From NCBI GenBank assembly GCA_948567375.1, contig OX419760.1, forward strand, positions 58,168,657 through 58,232,656: a stretch of 64,000 nucleotides of DNA. Reading direction: 5' to 3'. A program made the position numbers and the translations under genes. The notes beneath the pieces are model-generated. The model was not told where the DNA came from. It saw only the letters and a list, made by a program, of their open reading frames with translations, and did no database searches. Of this stretch, positions 47,336 to 61,338 are shown one piece after another. Position 1 is the first letter of the stretch; each line of letters opens with the position of its first letter. The stretch is from Lunularia cruciata. Lineage: Eukaryota; Streptophyta; Marchantiopsida; Lunulariales; Lunulariaceae.

Positions 47336-48060
47336 TGTAACACCCATTTGTGCATAAATGTAGTACTGTGGTATTTAGTTTAGTATTACAAGTCTTTGAC
47401 AGATATTATTCATATAGAGATAACGGATCGTTTTACATTAGCCATGATTGGCTAAATTTAGTCATAGCTAAGATGAAGAGGACCTTACTTTAGAGAAAAT
47501 GGAAAAAAGTGAACACCACTATTTTAGATTCTAGTGTATTGACTTGATGTTATTTTTAGGTGTTTGGCTTTGAGGAAAGAGTTGAGAACTCTTGGATCCA
47601 CAAACCTTTCTCCTTCAAATTCTTCTATAGTCAAAGAATAGCCCATGTGAAGGAATTCTTGACTTAGTGATGGGGTCAAGATAAGATCATATGTTTAGGA
47701 GAATATTCCCATAAGTATAGATATTCCTTTAGACTTTTTACTTTATTTGACTTTTAGCCTAGTAATTTGAGTTACTCCAATAATTAGTAATCTTGGTGCA
47801 TTACTATTTAACAAGTATATAAACTAGGAGTGAGAAGGAAGTACTCATCATCCTTTCATTTATAATTGTCTCTCTATCTCATTGAGGTTCTCTAGTGAGC
47901 AATGGTTTGAGTCTTAGCCTTGGAGGAGTATGATGGAGTTATGGTTCCTTGCCTTCTTAGTCCATAGTTTCTTATCATAATAGCCATTAGAGGTTCATCA
48001 TGAGTGAGAGATAGGCTGGCTCACAGTTTTAGCTGAGCTTGATTGTAGCCAACCAAATAG
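47336..48060 (+). repeat. Possible LTR or element end
   Basis: Begins TGTAACACCCATTTG, a start typical of plant gypsy LTRs, and contains a TATA-like GTATATAAAC at 47816-47825 with further pyrimidine-rich sequence after it. No partner copy is seen in the window, so the call is tentative. Confidence 0.35.
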
Positions 48061-50057
48061 TAGTGCATTAGGAAGTGTATCTACCTTGGTGTTGTACTTG
48101 AATATGACGTCGGGTCCAATCAAATTGAACCTTATGACATTCAAGCCAAGGTAGACCCAGAATGATATCATAGTGTAGAGGTGCCATTACAAACCTCATA
48201 CACTCCAAATACTCCTTTCCAATCTTGAAGGTAACAAGATGCAAGGTGTAGAATGCATAACCTTTTCTACCATCCGCCATCATCAAACTACTTCCAATCA
48301 CTGGCTTGATAAGAATACCCAATTCCTTTGCTACTTGCATAGATATGCAATTCTCTGAACTTCCAAAATCAACCAAAATCCTACAACCCCGATTAGATAT
48401 CGTACCTTGCAAGTGAAGTAAACTGCATAGGTCAAGCCTTCAATCCCATTGGAACTAATCAAGCTCCCAGTAGGCGGCTTTAAATCTCCTATTGGGATTC
48501 TTTGTTTCCTTGATCGTTCTGTTCCACAAACTCCATATGGGCAACTTGTCAAGGTCGCCCATTCCTAAGTGGACATTCAGCAACTTGGCGACAATAAAAG
48601 CAACCTCCATTTTGTTGTAATCTTTCTCTATCTGCTATGCCAAGTGGTCTTCGTTGGATAACATCAATCTCCATTGGTACCGGTTCTTCCACTCGTGGTA
48701 CTGGTAGGTTTTGTGTAGGTCAAGATCAAGACCAAGTTTTCGCAACTAAGGAATCAAAACGCTCAGCCAATTGCATGGCTTCTTTTATGTTCTATGGCTC
48801 CCGCATGGTCACCTCCAATCTGGTTAGTGACTTCAATCCTTGCACAAATCGATCCAAAACTTCACCTTCTTGGATATCTGAAATTTGCATGATGATATTC
48901 TGAAATTGTGTGATGTAGCTTCTCATTGAGCCAATCTGACTCAACTATGCCAATTTATCTCGTGCAGCTCGGGTGGCATTTATAGTCTGAAATTGACCAA
49001 GTATTGCATCCTTGAATTTTGCCCATGTCAAAATCGGTGTAACAATTTGTCGTTCAGCTCTTTCTACTCGGAATTGCCACCAAAGTTTTGCCACGCCATC
49101 CAATTGGCTAGAAGCCATGAGAATTTGTTTCCGCTTGTCTTGAAGATTGGTGGCTTCAAAGTAACATTCACAGTCAAACACAAAATTCTCCACTGTGCCT
49201 GAAAGATTCTTGCCTTCAAACACCTTGGGTTTTGGAAATCAAATGTGATCTTCTCCATCTCGAATTGGCGCTGTCTTTTTGTTCTTGTTGTTGTTAGTCT
49301 CGTGCATCCAACAATCGAGTAAGATGCTTGATTTGTTGTTGCATTGCAAGGATAACATTTGGTATTGCCGCGATTGCTACTACTCTATTCCACTACCCTC
49401 AATTTATCTAGTTGATTAACACATAGATACAACACGTCCACCGTTCTCCATAAGTTACAACTAGAAGTATCAAGGGTTCATTTGACACGGTGATCATATG
49501 TAGAAAATCTTGCCCAAAGCATGAGGTGATGAATTGTATGAAACAATGCTTTGGTAATATCTGGACATGAAAGTCCCAATGGTTTGGCGGAAGTGGATTT
49601 GGTGGTCCATAAATTCCATCCATCCCATTCCTGCTCTAATACCAATGTAAATGACCAAAATCAAGGAGAGAAATAAGAGAATGGAAACTCACATTGGGAC
49701 ACTTGAATGAGCAAAAACTCCAAATGCCTAGCATGAGCTTTTGCTTTGGTATTTAAAGGTAGCATACAAGGCCCTTGAGAAGCTTCTCAAGAAGCTTACT
49801 CAAGCCGCTTTCTTAGAGTGCAAGCCAAGTTAACTAGGAAGTTTCTTGAGAACCTTCCTTCTAGAAGCCGCCTACTTGGCGTGCAAGCTAAGATAGTTGG
49901 AAGCTTCTAGAAGCTACTTACTTAAGGTGCAAGCTAAGCTAACCGGGAAGTTTCCCAAGAAGCTTCCTAGATACTTCCAGAATATTCTAGGCTGATTTGT
50001 CTTATGTGCTACTTCGTGAGCCTGACTGACTTCGTTGCTAAACTCCACATTGTTACA
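48061..50057 (-). mobile_element. Ty3/gypsy fossil, truncated: 5' LTR, gag and protease only
   Basis: Minus strand, reading from high to low coordinates: 5' LTR 50057-49646, iMet-type primer site 49645-49633, gag (about 49260-48700, with GVAKLWWQFR and related gag motifs), knuckle region (about 48600) and an aspartic protease (48412-48068; LVDFGSSENCIS). Reverse transcriptase and integrase are absent: the element ends near 48061. It is a broken fossil with several breaks. It is the same family as the copy at 56103-61752. Confidence 0.85.
49646..50057 (-). repeat. Gypsy 5' LTR, copy 1
   Basis: In plus-strand view TGTAAATGACC to ATTGTTACA, next to the complement of the primer site. Rich in short AGAAGCTTCT palindromes, a mark of this family in the window. 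Confidence 0.85.
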
Positions 50058-51117
50058 TTGCCCATGTCAAAATTGGTGTAAAAATTTGTAATTCAACTCT
50101 GTCTACTCGGAATTGCCACCAAAGTTTTGTCATGCCATCCAATTGGCTGGAAGCCAAAAGAATTTGTTTCCGCTCGTCTTGAAGATTGGTGGTTTCAAAG
50201 TAACGTTTGTATCAAGCACAAAATTCTCCACTATGATTGGAAGATTCTTGCCTTCAAACACCTTGGGTTTTGGAAATCAAATGCAATCTTCTCCATCTTG
50301 AACTGGCACACTGTCTATCTGTTTTCGTCATTGCTGGTCTCATTCATCCAACAATCAAGTAAGATGCTCAATGTGTTATTGCATTGCAAGGATAATATCC
50401 GGTATTTTCGCCATCACTACTACTCTATTCCACTACACTCAATTTATCTAATTGATTAACACATAGATACAACATGTCCACCATTCTCCATAAGTTACAA
50501 CTTGAAGTATCAAGGGTTCCTCAAACATGGTGATCATATGTAGAAAATCTTACCCAAAGCGCGAGGTGATGAATTGTGTGAACCGATGCTTTGGTGATAT
50601 TTGGACATGAAAATCCCAATGGTTTGGTGGAAGTGGATTTGGTGGTCCATAAATTCCATCCATCCCATTCCTGCTCTGATACCAATGTAAAAGACCAAAT
50701 CCGAGGAGAGAAATAGGAGAGCAATAGGAGAATGGAAACTCACATTGGGATACTTGAATGAGTGAAAACTTTGAATGCCTAGCATGAGCTTTAGCTTTGG
50801 TATTTATAGGTAGCATACAAGACCCTTAAGCTTCTCAAGAAGTTTCCGTGAGCTGCTTTCTTGGAGTGCAAGCCAAGTTCACTAGGAAGCTTCTCAAGAA
50901 GCTTTCTCTTAGAAGCCTCCTACTTGGCATGCAAGCTAAGCTAATTAGAAGCTTCTAGAAGCTTCTCCTAGAAGCTACCTGCTTAGGGTGCAAGTTAACT
51001 TTTTGGGAAGCTTCCGAAGAAGCGTCTTAGATGCTTCTAGAATATTTTAGGCTATTTTGTCTTACTCTCTACTTCGTAAGCCCGACTAACTTCGTCGCTA
51101 AATTCCATATTGTTACA
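50058..51117 (-). mobile_element. Second gypsy fossil piece: partial gag and 5' LTR
   Basis: A stretch of gag-like sequence (50058-50330) and its leader repeat 49020-49640 closely. They are followed by primer site 50685-50673 and 5' LTR 51117-50686. It starts abruptly against the LTR of the previous copy, so two partial copies lie in tandem in the same orientation, by insertion or by unequal recombination. Broken. Confidence 0.82.
50686..51117 (-). repeat. Gypsy 5' LTR, copy 2
   Basis: TGTAAAAGACC to ATTGTTACA in plus-strand view; matches copy 1 along its length, with the same AGAAGCTTCT-type palindromes. Confidence 0.85.
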
Positions 51118-52299
51118 TATAGAGAGGCATCACTCCGATGATATCCATTGATCTGATGTTTTAGAATATCCCATGAGAGATTGTGCTATAAGTCCAACAT
51201 CCTAATTGCTAATGTGAATCTAACCTAAGTAGTCACAAAAGCACAAAAAAGACAAAAACACAAGAATCTACATTAAGAGGCACTGAGTGCGTTATCACGC
51301 ATCTCTGTTGAGTCTTTGTGTTAGATTGCTTTTGCTTACATCTTTGATTGCATACTTAGTCAAGTAAAGGTGATGAATCTTGTAATAGGAGTGTGTTTGA
51401 GTACCTACTTAAGAAATTTGCACCAAATCAAGGAAGTTACCCTTTAGATTCAGTGGTAATGAATGCTTGAGTACTTAGGTAGGAGATTTGCACATTATCA
51501 AGGAAGATACCCTTGACATTCTCAACAAGTAAGTCAATGTGAGGAAGGGTTCTAAGAATGATGGAGCATTGAGAGTACCATGGAATAGAAAAGTCAAGTA
51601 GAAAATATATTTCAGATTTCATTGGGATTGCATTTTTTAGGAAGAAAGGCATGCAATTAGCAAAGGCATCAAGGTGAAAGAACCTTTGGCTTGAAAACAA
51701 ATCTTTGGGCTGAAATATAACCTTGGGGAGGGACTAGTTGCCAAGGTAAAAGAGGTTCTTTATGAGGAAGATGCCTTTGGCATGAAGTGTACAACCATTG
51801 TCAAGAGCTTATCAGATTATATCTTTTGATTGAGAAGTTTCTCAAGTAAGATTTTTTAGACAAGACTAGTGATATATGACATTTGATCTTCATTTCTAGT
51901 TAGTTCCAACCTATATCCTTGTTGGAATGACTTTTTCTTACCATTTATACTATTAGTGCATCAAAATTGGGTTCTCACAACATCAAGTAGGGTTCCTTCT
52001 TGCAAACCACAAAAAGTGCCATTTGCAAGCAAACAAAAGGAGAGTATTCATAGTACATCCTACAAGAGTGTCACTCAGAGTGTGCATTGAAGGAGTACAT
52101 ACCATCACTTTAGCGTCTTTGAGGTCTCTACTATAGGGATCTACATTGTGAAGTTCCCTTAGAAGTCAGACTTACTATTGACCAAAAAAATCATCACAAT
52201 TGCACTAGTCCAAACATGTTGTTTGACTTACCAGAAGATAGTGATAGATTTGTCACAAGTGCACCAATGGGACTTATTTTGTTACTCACCAGCAAGTTT
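51118..52299. other. Unclassified DNA before the plus-strand gypsy fossil
   Basis: May include the LTR and leader of the plus-strand gypsy fossil. A short near-repeat (TTTGAGTACCTACTTAAGAAATTTGCAC-like, 51397-51440 and 51466-51512) is present. No LTR partner could be matched. Confidence 0.35.
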
Positions 52300-55200
52300 G
52301 CATCCCACTTTTGATCAGACCTTTGGTCTCATCCCCATGGCAAACTATGCTCCCTTCATAAGGTAGGACTATCACAATTTTAAGGGCAACAATGAAGAAG
52401 AAGAGGATCTTCACACCTTCATGAAGAAGTTCAAGGCCATCTCTATAGCTAATAGAGAAGATACACCAGGTGACCAACTTCGGATATTTCTAGTCTTTTG
52501 AAGAAGAAGAAGGTGAGGAATTGGTACACTCATGTGAACCAAGATCTTGCCAATGTCAATGATTGGCCATCACTCAAGCATCAATTTCTGGAGCATTTCA
52601 TAGAACTGGACTATGAAGCAAACACATTTGCTACTCTTAACAATTTGGGGAGGAGAAAGAATGAGAAGTTGTGAGATTATATGGAGAGGTTTCATATTTT
52701 GTTGAACCAAGTGCCAAGGAGAGGAGTTACTCTAGGGTGCTTGGATGCACAAGCAATATCATAGTTTCTAGTTGGGCTTCTAGCTGACTTACTGGTTTTT
52801 GCCAATGAACAAGATCATGATACACTGCACTAAGTGCTCAAATCAATGGAGTTATACAAATCCACTTAGATGAACTCCTCATGTAATCTGCACTGAGTTT
52901 GAGCTACAAAGAAGGCAAATAAGAAGTCAACCAAGCAACCTATTGGTTTGTCCTTAGAGTCATTTAGTGCATCTTTGTCTTTAAAATCTTCAAAGGAGGA
53001 AGATAAATAAAAAAGCACAAAGAACAAGGCATTTGTAGAACCAAGGTGCAATACAGCCCAAAAACACATGCATAACAAGGTTCAAAATTGTAAGACCTCA
53101 TCAAAGAGTTTGTTGACTTCAAAGTCTAGATGGTTGGTGCAAGAGAATGACAAAAGTTTTCTTTATATGCTTGACCAAATGTGTGGTGCACAACATGCAA
53201 GAAGTCCGGACATGCCAACACATAGTGCTTTTTGCTACAATCTTCCATGTTATTGAACCAGGTAAAATGGGCTCCTACATGGGCAGATAATGAGTATGAA
53301 CAAGTCTTTACTATTCAACAAGTAACTCCTACAGTGAACCAGCCTATTACCACATCAGCCATCATTAGATATGTACCACCAAAGGGTGTTGCTAACAAGC
53401 CACCAAGGATTCCACCTCCTAAGCAGAATCCACCCCCTATAATTTTGGAGGCACTAGTCATTGTGTGTCCTATTTTCTAGAACCAAAAAGACCCACTCCC
53501 TATAACTGTTGTGTGGGAACTACAAAGCTCTAGGGCATCCAAGGTCCGCATGTCCTCATCTTCCTATTTTGAGGCAGCTATTGAAGTATGTACCTTACCC
53601 TCTTCCACCTAAAGCAGATACAAAAGTTAACTACATGGCCATGGAAGAGCCAAGAAAGGAAGATTTGTCATTCTTTGATGAAGATGGATGGCTCAACTTG
53701 GAGGTAGATTGAGTTCATACTTGATTGGAGCATAAGAAGAAAAGTACCATATTGTCATTAGAGTCTTCAGACTCCTCAACCAAAGAAAATACAGAGAGGT
53801 AAGCATCATGAGTTCTCCAAGCAAGAACTCAAATTGCTAGAAAAGATCAAGCAGAGAAGGGAAAAGCAGCAAATGCAAAGTGAAGTGCCTCCATCCCAAG
53901 TGCAGATGCAATAGAGGGAACCACTCCAAGTGTTGCACCTGATGGCACTTTGCCCAAATTTCCAACCAGTATTCAAAAAGAAGTGCAGCATCTTCTGCAA
54001 GAATAGATCCATATCCTACAAGAGAAGACCAAGAATGAAGTAGGAGAACAAAAGCAACCACTGGTGATAGTGAAAATTTAATATAAGAGTGTCTAACCTC
54101 CAACTGAGGCTAAAAAATTGGATCTAGAAGGTACCAAAGTTGACAGTTTGATCACAAAGAAGGAGATACTTGGCGAGAAGTGAAGGAAAGTAGGTATGTT
54201 CACAGGTTTTACTCAAAATGACAATGTATCAAACTTAGCTTTGGCTAAAGCAGATGTCACCTTCAAGCAATTACGGGAAGATAACAATCTCTACAAGCAT
54301 CAACTAGCATTGGCACTCTAAAAGGTATAGAAGATAAAACTTCCTGAAATGCCAACCTATTACAAGATAAAAATGGAAATCAAGGGATCCATAATCCTCT
54401 TGACTCAGATCTGGGGTGAATTTGATGATAAAATATATTGCTCATAAGTTAGGATATATTGCCTTTGAACCTACTCTTTGCATCTTGAGATTTGATGATC
54501 AAAAGAACCCCTAAAAATTTTATAAGAGGTTGTGACCACTATTGGAAGAGTGATATTTCTCTTGGATTTCATTGTTTTTTGACCAATGAACAAAACAACC
54601 TACCCACTGCTGATTGGAAGACCATGGTTGTATGATGCCCAAGTTAGTGTAGACTAGCTTTAACACACCTTGCATTCTAAGATCCTACTGAATCAAACTC
54701 CAAGCCAATGGAAGTATGTTGGAAAGAAGTTCCACATTTGGGAGAAACCCTTTCATCAAAAGAAGACAACACATATATTACCTCTAGTCCTTCAAACTTG
54801 ACTTTGGAAGAGGAAGTTGAAGGTCACTACTTGGAGTGCTACAAGATCAAGGAAGAGGCCAAGTGCAGCTTGCACTCATAGAGGGAAGAGGAAAATTTAC
54901 CATTACTTGGAATAAGCCAAGTCATGTGGATGGCATCATCAGTCTAGATGACTGCCATGAAGGCTTGGTAGCAAAAGAGAAGGCCTTGAAGCTCTCCAAG
55001 TATGTGTCACATAAAGAACCTGAAGGATATGTGGTATTGTTCCAAGAGTACTAAGATTTCTTTGCTTAGAAGGTCAAGCAAATGCCCTGCATACCATGTC
55101 AGTTTGGTGAACATCAAATGGATCTAGAAGAAGACACAGTGCTAGTCAGATAATGTCTGTATTGACTCAACCCCAAGTATTCATTCTTAGTGAACGATGA

Positions 55201-56102
55201 AATAGCTAAGTAACTTCAAGCTGGCATAATATATCTTGTGCTTAGTAATGAATGGGTATTCTCTATTGCGATAGTGCCTAAGAATAAGGAAGCTAAATTC
55301 TGAAGCCTAAGAATAAGGAAGCTAAGGATGTTAGGAAGTTGAATCCAGGCACAAAGAAGGATCACCATCCTTTGCACTCCATGGACACAATCTTAGATCA
55401 AGTTGTGGGACATGAGTGCTATAGTTTCTTGATGGTTTTTAAGGATATAACTAAGTGACCATTTGAGAGGAAGATAGGGACAAGACTACCTTCACTACCT
55501 ACTATAGCACTTATGCTTACAACAAAATGCCATTTTGGTTATGCAATGCACCTACAACCTTTAGGGGATGATGCTAGCTATCTTCAAGGATTATTATTTG
55601 CGCAAGTTCATGAAAATCTTTGTAGATGATTCCTATGCTTTTTGGAAGTGAAAGGTATCTCATCCTTCTCCTTCTTAAGACAAACATGGATAGATGCCAA
55701 TCCATTGGATTATTCTTACCCCTTGAGAGGTGCTACTTTGCCATGAGTGAAGGAATCCTCCTTGGACACTGAGTATCAAGTAGAGGAGTGGAGGTAGATA
55801 TCAAAAAGGTCAAAGTAATCAAGGCTTTGGAAGCACCAAGGAGCTTGAGGGAACTCCAAACTTTTCTTGGATGTATAGGCTACTACATGAGGTTAATAGC
55901 ACAATATGCAACCTTGGCAACACCACTCACTAAACTATTGAAGAAATTAGAAGAGTATGTGTGGTCAACACAATGGGAGCAAGCCTTTGTAGTAATGAAG
56001 ATCAAGTTGGAAGAAGCACTTGAAATGCAAGCTCTTTAATTGGATGTAATGTTTCTCTAGTGTTTCTCTTAGATTAGTTCTATGGATTGGTGACATGTTG
56101 AT
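52300..56102 (+). mobile_element. Ty3/gypsy fossil on the plus strand, left part
   Basis: Plus-strand order: gag-like region (about 52370-52860), a proline-rich and linker region (53240-53710), a weak protease-like area (about 54300-54700), reverse transcriptase (about 55080-55740) and the reverse transcriptase to RNase H connection (55788-56039, LRELQTFLGCIGYY). It is interrupted at 56103 by the minus-strand element; further gypsy pol parts in the same orientation follow from about 62120. Heavily broken and older than the inserted element. Confidence 0.8.
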
Positions 56103-56532
56103 TGTAAAAGACCAAGACCAAGACCAAGGAGAGAAATAGGAGAATGGAAGATCACATTGAGCCACTTGAATGTGGGTAAACTCCGAGTGCCTAACATGAG
56201 CTTTGGCTCTTGTATTTAAAGAGATCATACAAGGCTCTTGAGAAGCTTGTGAAGCAGCTTTCTTTACCGCTTTCTTGGAGTGCAAGCCAAGTTAATCAAG
56301 AAGCTTCTCAAGAAGCTTCCTTCTAGAAGCCACTTATCTGGCATGCAAGCTAAGCTAGTTGAGAGTTTCTAGAAGCTTCCTTCTAGAAACTACCTACTTG
56401 GGGTGCAAGCTAACCTAGTCGAGAAGCTTCTAAGAAGCTTCCTAGATACTTCTAGAATATTCTAGGCTAATTTGTCTTATTTGCTACTTTTTTAGCCTTA
56501 CTAACTTCATTGTTAAACTCTATATTGTTACA
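56103..56532 (-). repeat. Gypsy 3' LTR
   Basis: TGTAAAAGACC to ATTGTTACA in plus-strand view; borders a purine tract on the inner side, so it is the 3' LTR of the minus-strand element. Confidence 0.87.
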
Positions 56533-59500
56533 TATTCTCCCCTCGCTAGTTGATGATGTCCTCATCACCAATGATGTTTCAAACTCCTGGATGGCTATTT
56601 GTGCATTTTGGAGATGAGAAAGAGGTTCTCATGTGGCATCATGAAGAGGATGCCCTTTCCAAAAGACCTTGTACTCCGTATGTTGTCAATGGCCTTGTTG
56701 AATATGGTAATGTGCAAGGATACAATTGACTTTGTATTCTTCATGATCATTGATATGGAGACGAGGAGGAGGAGGTTGGACTCAAGAGGAAAAAGAAGAG
56801 GGGTTAGAAATAAAGGGTTTCTACTTGGAAATATGAAAGCCAAGACGGATACACGTATGACAAGGCAAGGCAAGTCGATAAGCAACATGAAAGACAATTT
56901 GGGTGATATCAAAGGGTCTTGTCCAATTAGGGGCAAGTTTACGAACTTGGGTATCAAGTGGGAGAGGGAGGTTATTGCATGAGAGCATGACCTTATCACC
57001 AACTTGAAAGCTAAGATCACAATGATGGTGATCCGCATATTATTTTTAAAAATTTTGAGCAACAAAGAGATGAGATTTGGCTTGTTGGAGGGATTGGAAG
57101 ATGGTAGTCAAGAAGGTGGAAGTATGAGGGACCTGAGATGGATGAGGAGCAAGAAATGAATCTAGAACAAGTGGATCTTGGCCAAAATTAAGAAAGAAAG
57201 GAGAGAATCTAATGCCTACCTATTTAGAATTATTGTATGTAAACTCTGTAACTACAAGACATTCATCCCAATTGGTATGGTGAATGTTGATGAAGGCACA
57301 ATGCATATCTTTTAAGGTGCAATTTTCATGTTCAATTTGTCCATCAGTTTGAAGATGATAGGCAATGGAAAATGCAAGCTTGGTGCCAAGTATCTAGGAG
57401 AGTGCTTGCCAAAACTTTCCAATAGAGTGAGGATCATAGTCAAAGATGAATACACATGGCATCCCATGATGCTTGAATACATTGTCAAAGTAGATTTGTG
57501 CTAAGGTTGGAGCATCCACAATATCAACCATTGGTGCCAAATGGATTTCCTTTCTAAGCTTATCCAAAAAAACCACAATTGTTGTGTGACCTTGCTTTGT
57601 CTCGGTCAAGGAGGTAATGAGATCTAAGCTCACATGTTCCCAATGAGTAGATGGAATGGAGAGTGGTTGAAGGAATCCACTCGGTTTTTGGTTACTAGCC
57701 TTATTGCATTGGCAATTCTCATATGATCAAACAAAATCCCAAACATCTTGTGCCATGTTGGCCACTACCATTGGCATTGGAGGGTACCTAAGGTCTTGTC
57801 CACACCCATGTGACCAGCAATTGGTAAATCATGGCCTTCTTGAAGACGGACAAGTTGGAGATCATCTTTGGCTAGAATATAGATCTTGTCCTCATGGAAT
57901 AGAAGACCCTTTTTGAAGGAGAAGTTGTTGTACTCCTTATCACATGTTGTTAGACGACCATGTACTTTTGGAAGAAAGGATCTTGTTGTAGAGCTGACCA
58001 AAACTTGTTTTGGACCTTGGAATCAATTGACACCATCGTAATTTGCCACCATGATGAGAGGAAGAGATTTCAAAGCAAGTTGTTGTGATAGAGCATCAAG
58101 GATGACATGAAATTGATCTGGTTTGTACTCAAGTTTGATGTCAAATAATTGGAGTTGCTCCTCTCATTGATGATGTCAACTCTTCATGTGTTCTAAGTGT
58201 AAGGTTTGCAACAATGATTTGTGATCAATTTGCATGATCATTTGTTTCCCCAAGAGATAATATCTCCATACCTTAATGGCATATACCATTGCAAGTTGTT
58301 CTTGATCTTGATCTTAAGCAGAGTAATTTCTTTCAGTTGTATCTAGTTGGTGAGACACAAAGGCAATAGGATGTATTCCATATGGGAATTCTTATTGCAA
58401 CACGGCTCCAATTGGAAAGTTAGAAGCATCAAAATCAACCACACAAGGTAATTGAGGATCATATGGTTTAAGAATGTGTCTTGAAGACACCATATGTTTC
58501 AACTTCTGGAATGCTTTTTTGTGCTTGGTGGTCCACAAGAAGCTCAAGTTCCTCCCCAAGAGGTCAGTCAATGGTGCAGCCACATGAGCATAATAGTGGA
58601 TGAATCATCAATAAAAACTGGCAAATCCATTAAATGCCCATACTTTTATAGCATCCTTCAGAGTAGGCCAATCAGTAATGGCTTTGATTTTCTCCTCTTC
58701 CATCTTGATTCCCTCTGATGAGACCTTGTAACCCAAGAAGGTAACCTCCTTTTGACAAAGGGTACACTTCAACTTCTTACAATAAAATTTCCATTGTTGT
58801 AGTTGTCTTAAGACTCCTCACATGTGATTCACATATGCTACCTTTGTCTTGCTAGAGATTAAGATATCCTCCAAGAACACCATCACATATCAATCCAATA
58901 GTTGATCCAACACTCAATACATCTAATCCATGAAGACTGTTGGAGCATTAATGATCCCGAAAGGTGGAACTCTCCACTCAAAATGCCCATACCTTGTGTG
59001 AAAGGTAGTCTTTTTCACATCCTCCCTATCAATGGGGATTTGCCAATAGCCATTATGAAGATCTAACTTGGAAAAGTATCATGCTCCACTCAATTGATCA
59101 AGCAAGTCATCAATCCAAGACAAGGGATATGCATTCTTAATTTTTTGCTTGTTGAGCCCATGATAATCAATATAGAAACAAAGTCCTCCATCTTTCTTTG
59201 GAACAAATAGTATTGGTGCTCCCCAAAGGGAGGTACTATATTGTATTAATTTCTTCTCTAACAACTTTGTAAATGTTGTTTGCAACTCCTCCAACTCCTT
59301 TAGTGAGAGGCAAAAGATTGGTCTACTCACTGGAGTACTCCTTGGTAATAACTCAATCTTGAAAGGCATGCGATGATTGAAGGGTAAACTCTTTGGCAAA
59401 TCATCCGGAAACACATCCAAAAACTCTTAAACTATCTGATCAACCATTATTTAATGAGGCTCTTGGCCCTCCTCAGATTTTCCTTGTGCAGTTAGGTTGA

Positions 59501-61338
59501 TCCATATTGCAAAAATAGATTTAACTTCCTCCAAAGCTTGCTCTATGGCTACTTCACTAACAAACTTCTCATCTTGAGACCCATCTCTCTTCAAAGCTTG
59601 CTCCATGGTTGCCTTCTTGGAAAACTTCCTACCTTGGGACTCATCTCCTTTCAAGGCTTGCTCTATGGCTACCTTCTTGACAAACTTCCCATCTTGGGAC
59701 TGACTATTCTTAGTTTTCTTGCTTAAAGGTGTCAGACAACCTAATTGGAAACTCCTACCTTGGTGTTGTACTTGAATTTGTTGTCGGGTCCCATCAAATT
59801 GAACCTTAACATTCAAGCCAACGTAATCCTAGAATGACATCGTAGTGTAGAGATGCCACTTCAAACCTCATAGACTCTAAATACTCCTTCCCAATCTTGA
59901 AGGTAACAAGATGCAAGGTACGGACTGCGGAACCCTTTCTGCCATCCGCCATCATCAATCTACTTCCAATTATTGGCTTGAAAGGAATACACAATTCCTT
60001 TACTACTTGCATAGACATTCATTTCTCTGGATTTCTAGAATCAACCAAAATCCTACAACCCGAATTAGATATTGTACCTTGCAAGTAAAGCAAACTTGCA
60101 TAGGTCAAGCCTTCAATCTCATTAGAACTAATCAAGCTCCCAATAGGCGGCTCAAAATCTCCTATTGGAATTCCTCATTTCCTTGATCATTTTGCTTCAC
60201 AAACTCTATCTAGGCAACTTGTCAAGGTCACCTGTTCCTAAGTGGACATTCAACAATGTGATGTCCAACTTGGTGACAATAAAAACAACCACTAATTTGC
60301 CACAATCTTTCTCTATCAACTGTACCAAGTGGTCTTCGTTGGATAGCATCAATCTCCATTGGTGTCGACTTCTCCACCCGTTCATAGTGTACTAATAGGC
60401 TTTGTGTAGGTCGAGGTCAAGACCAAGTTGTCGCAACCAAGGAATCAAATCGCTCAGCCAATTGCATGGCTTCTTCCACATTTTGTGGTTTCTGCATGGT
60501 CACTTCCAATTTGGTTCATGACTTCAAGCCACTCACAAATCAATCCAATACTTCAGCTTCTTGTATATCTAGAATCTACATGATGATGTTCCAAAATTGC
60601 ATGATGTTGCTTCTTACAGAGCCAATCTGCTTCAACTCTACCAATTTATCTCATGCGGCTTGGGTGGCATTTACCATTTAAAATTGACCAAATATTGCAT
60701 CCTTGAATTCTATCCATGTTAAGATTGGTGCAACAATCTATAGTTCATCTTGCTCCACTTGGAATTGCCACCAAAGTTTAGCCACACCATCCAATTGGGT
60801 AGAAGCCAATAGAACTTGTTTCCATTCATCTTGAAGATTGGTAGTTTCAAAGTAACATTTGCACTCAAGCACAAAATTCTCCATAGTGCCCAAAAGATTC
60901 TTTCCTTAAAACACCTTGGATTTTAGAAATCAAATTTGATCTTCTCCATCTCAAACTGGTGCTCTTTCTATGTGTTCTTGTTGTTGTTTGTCTTGTTCAT
61001 CCAACAATTGACTAAGGTGCTAGATTTGTTGTTGCACAATGATAATAACGTCTAGTATTGCCGCCATAGCTACTATTCTATCCCATTACTCCCAATTTAT
61101 CTAATTTATTTACACATAGATGCAATATGACCACCATTCTCCATAAGTTACAACTGGAAGTATCAAGAGTTCCTTAGATAAGGCGATCATATACAAAACA
61201 TCCTACCCAAAGCGCAAGGTGATGAATTGTGTGAAATGATGCTTGGGTAATACCTAGACACAAAAATCTCAATGGTTTAGCAAAAGTGGATTTGGTAGTC
61301 CATAAATTCCATCCATCTCATTCTTGCTTTGGTACCAA

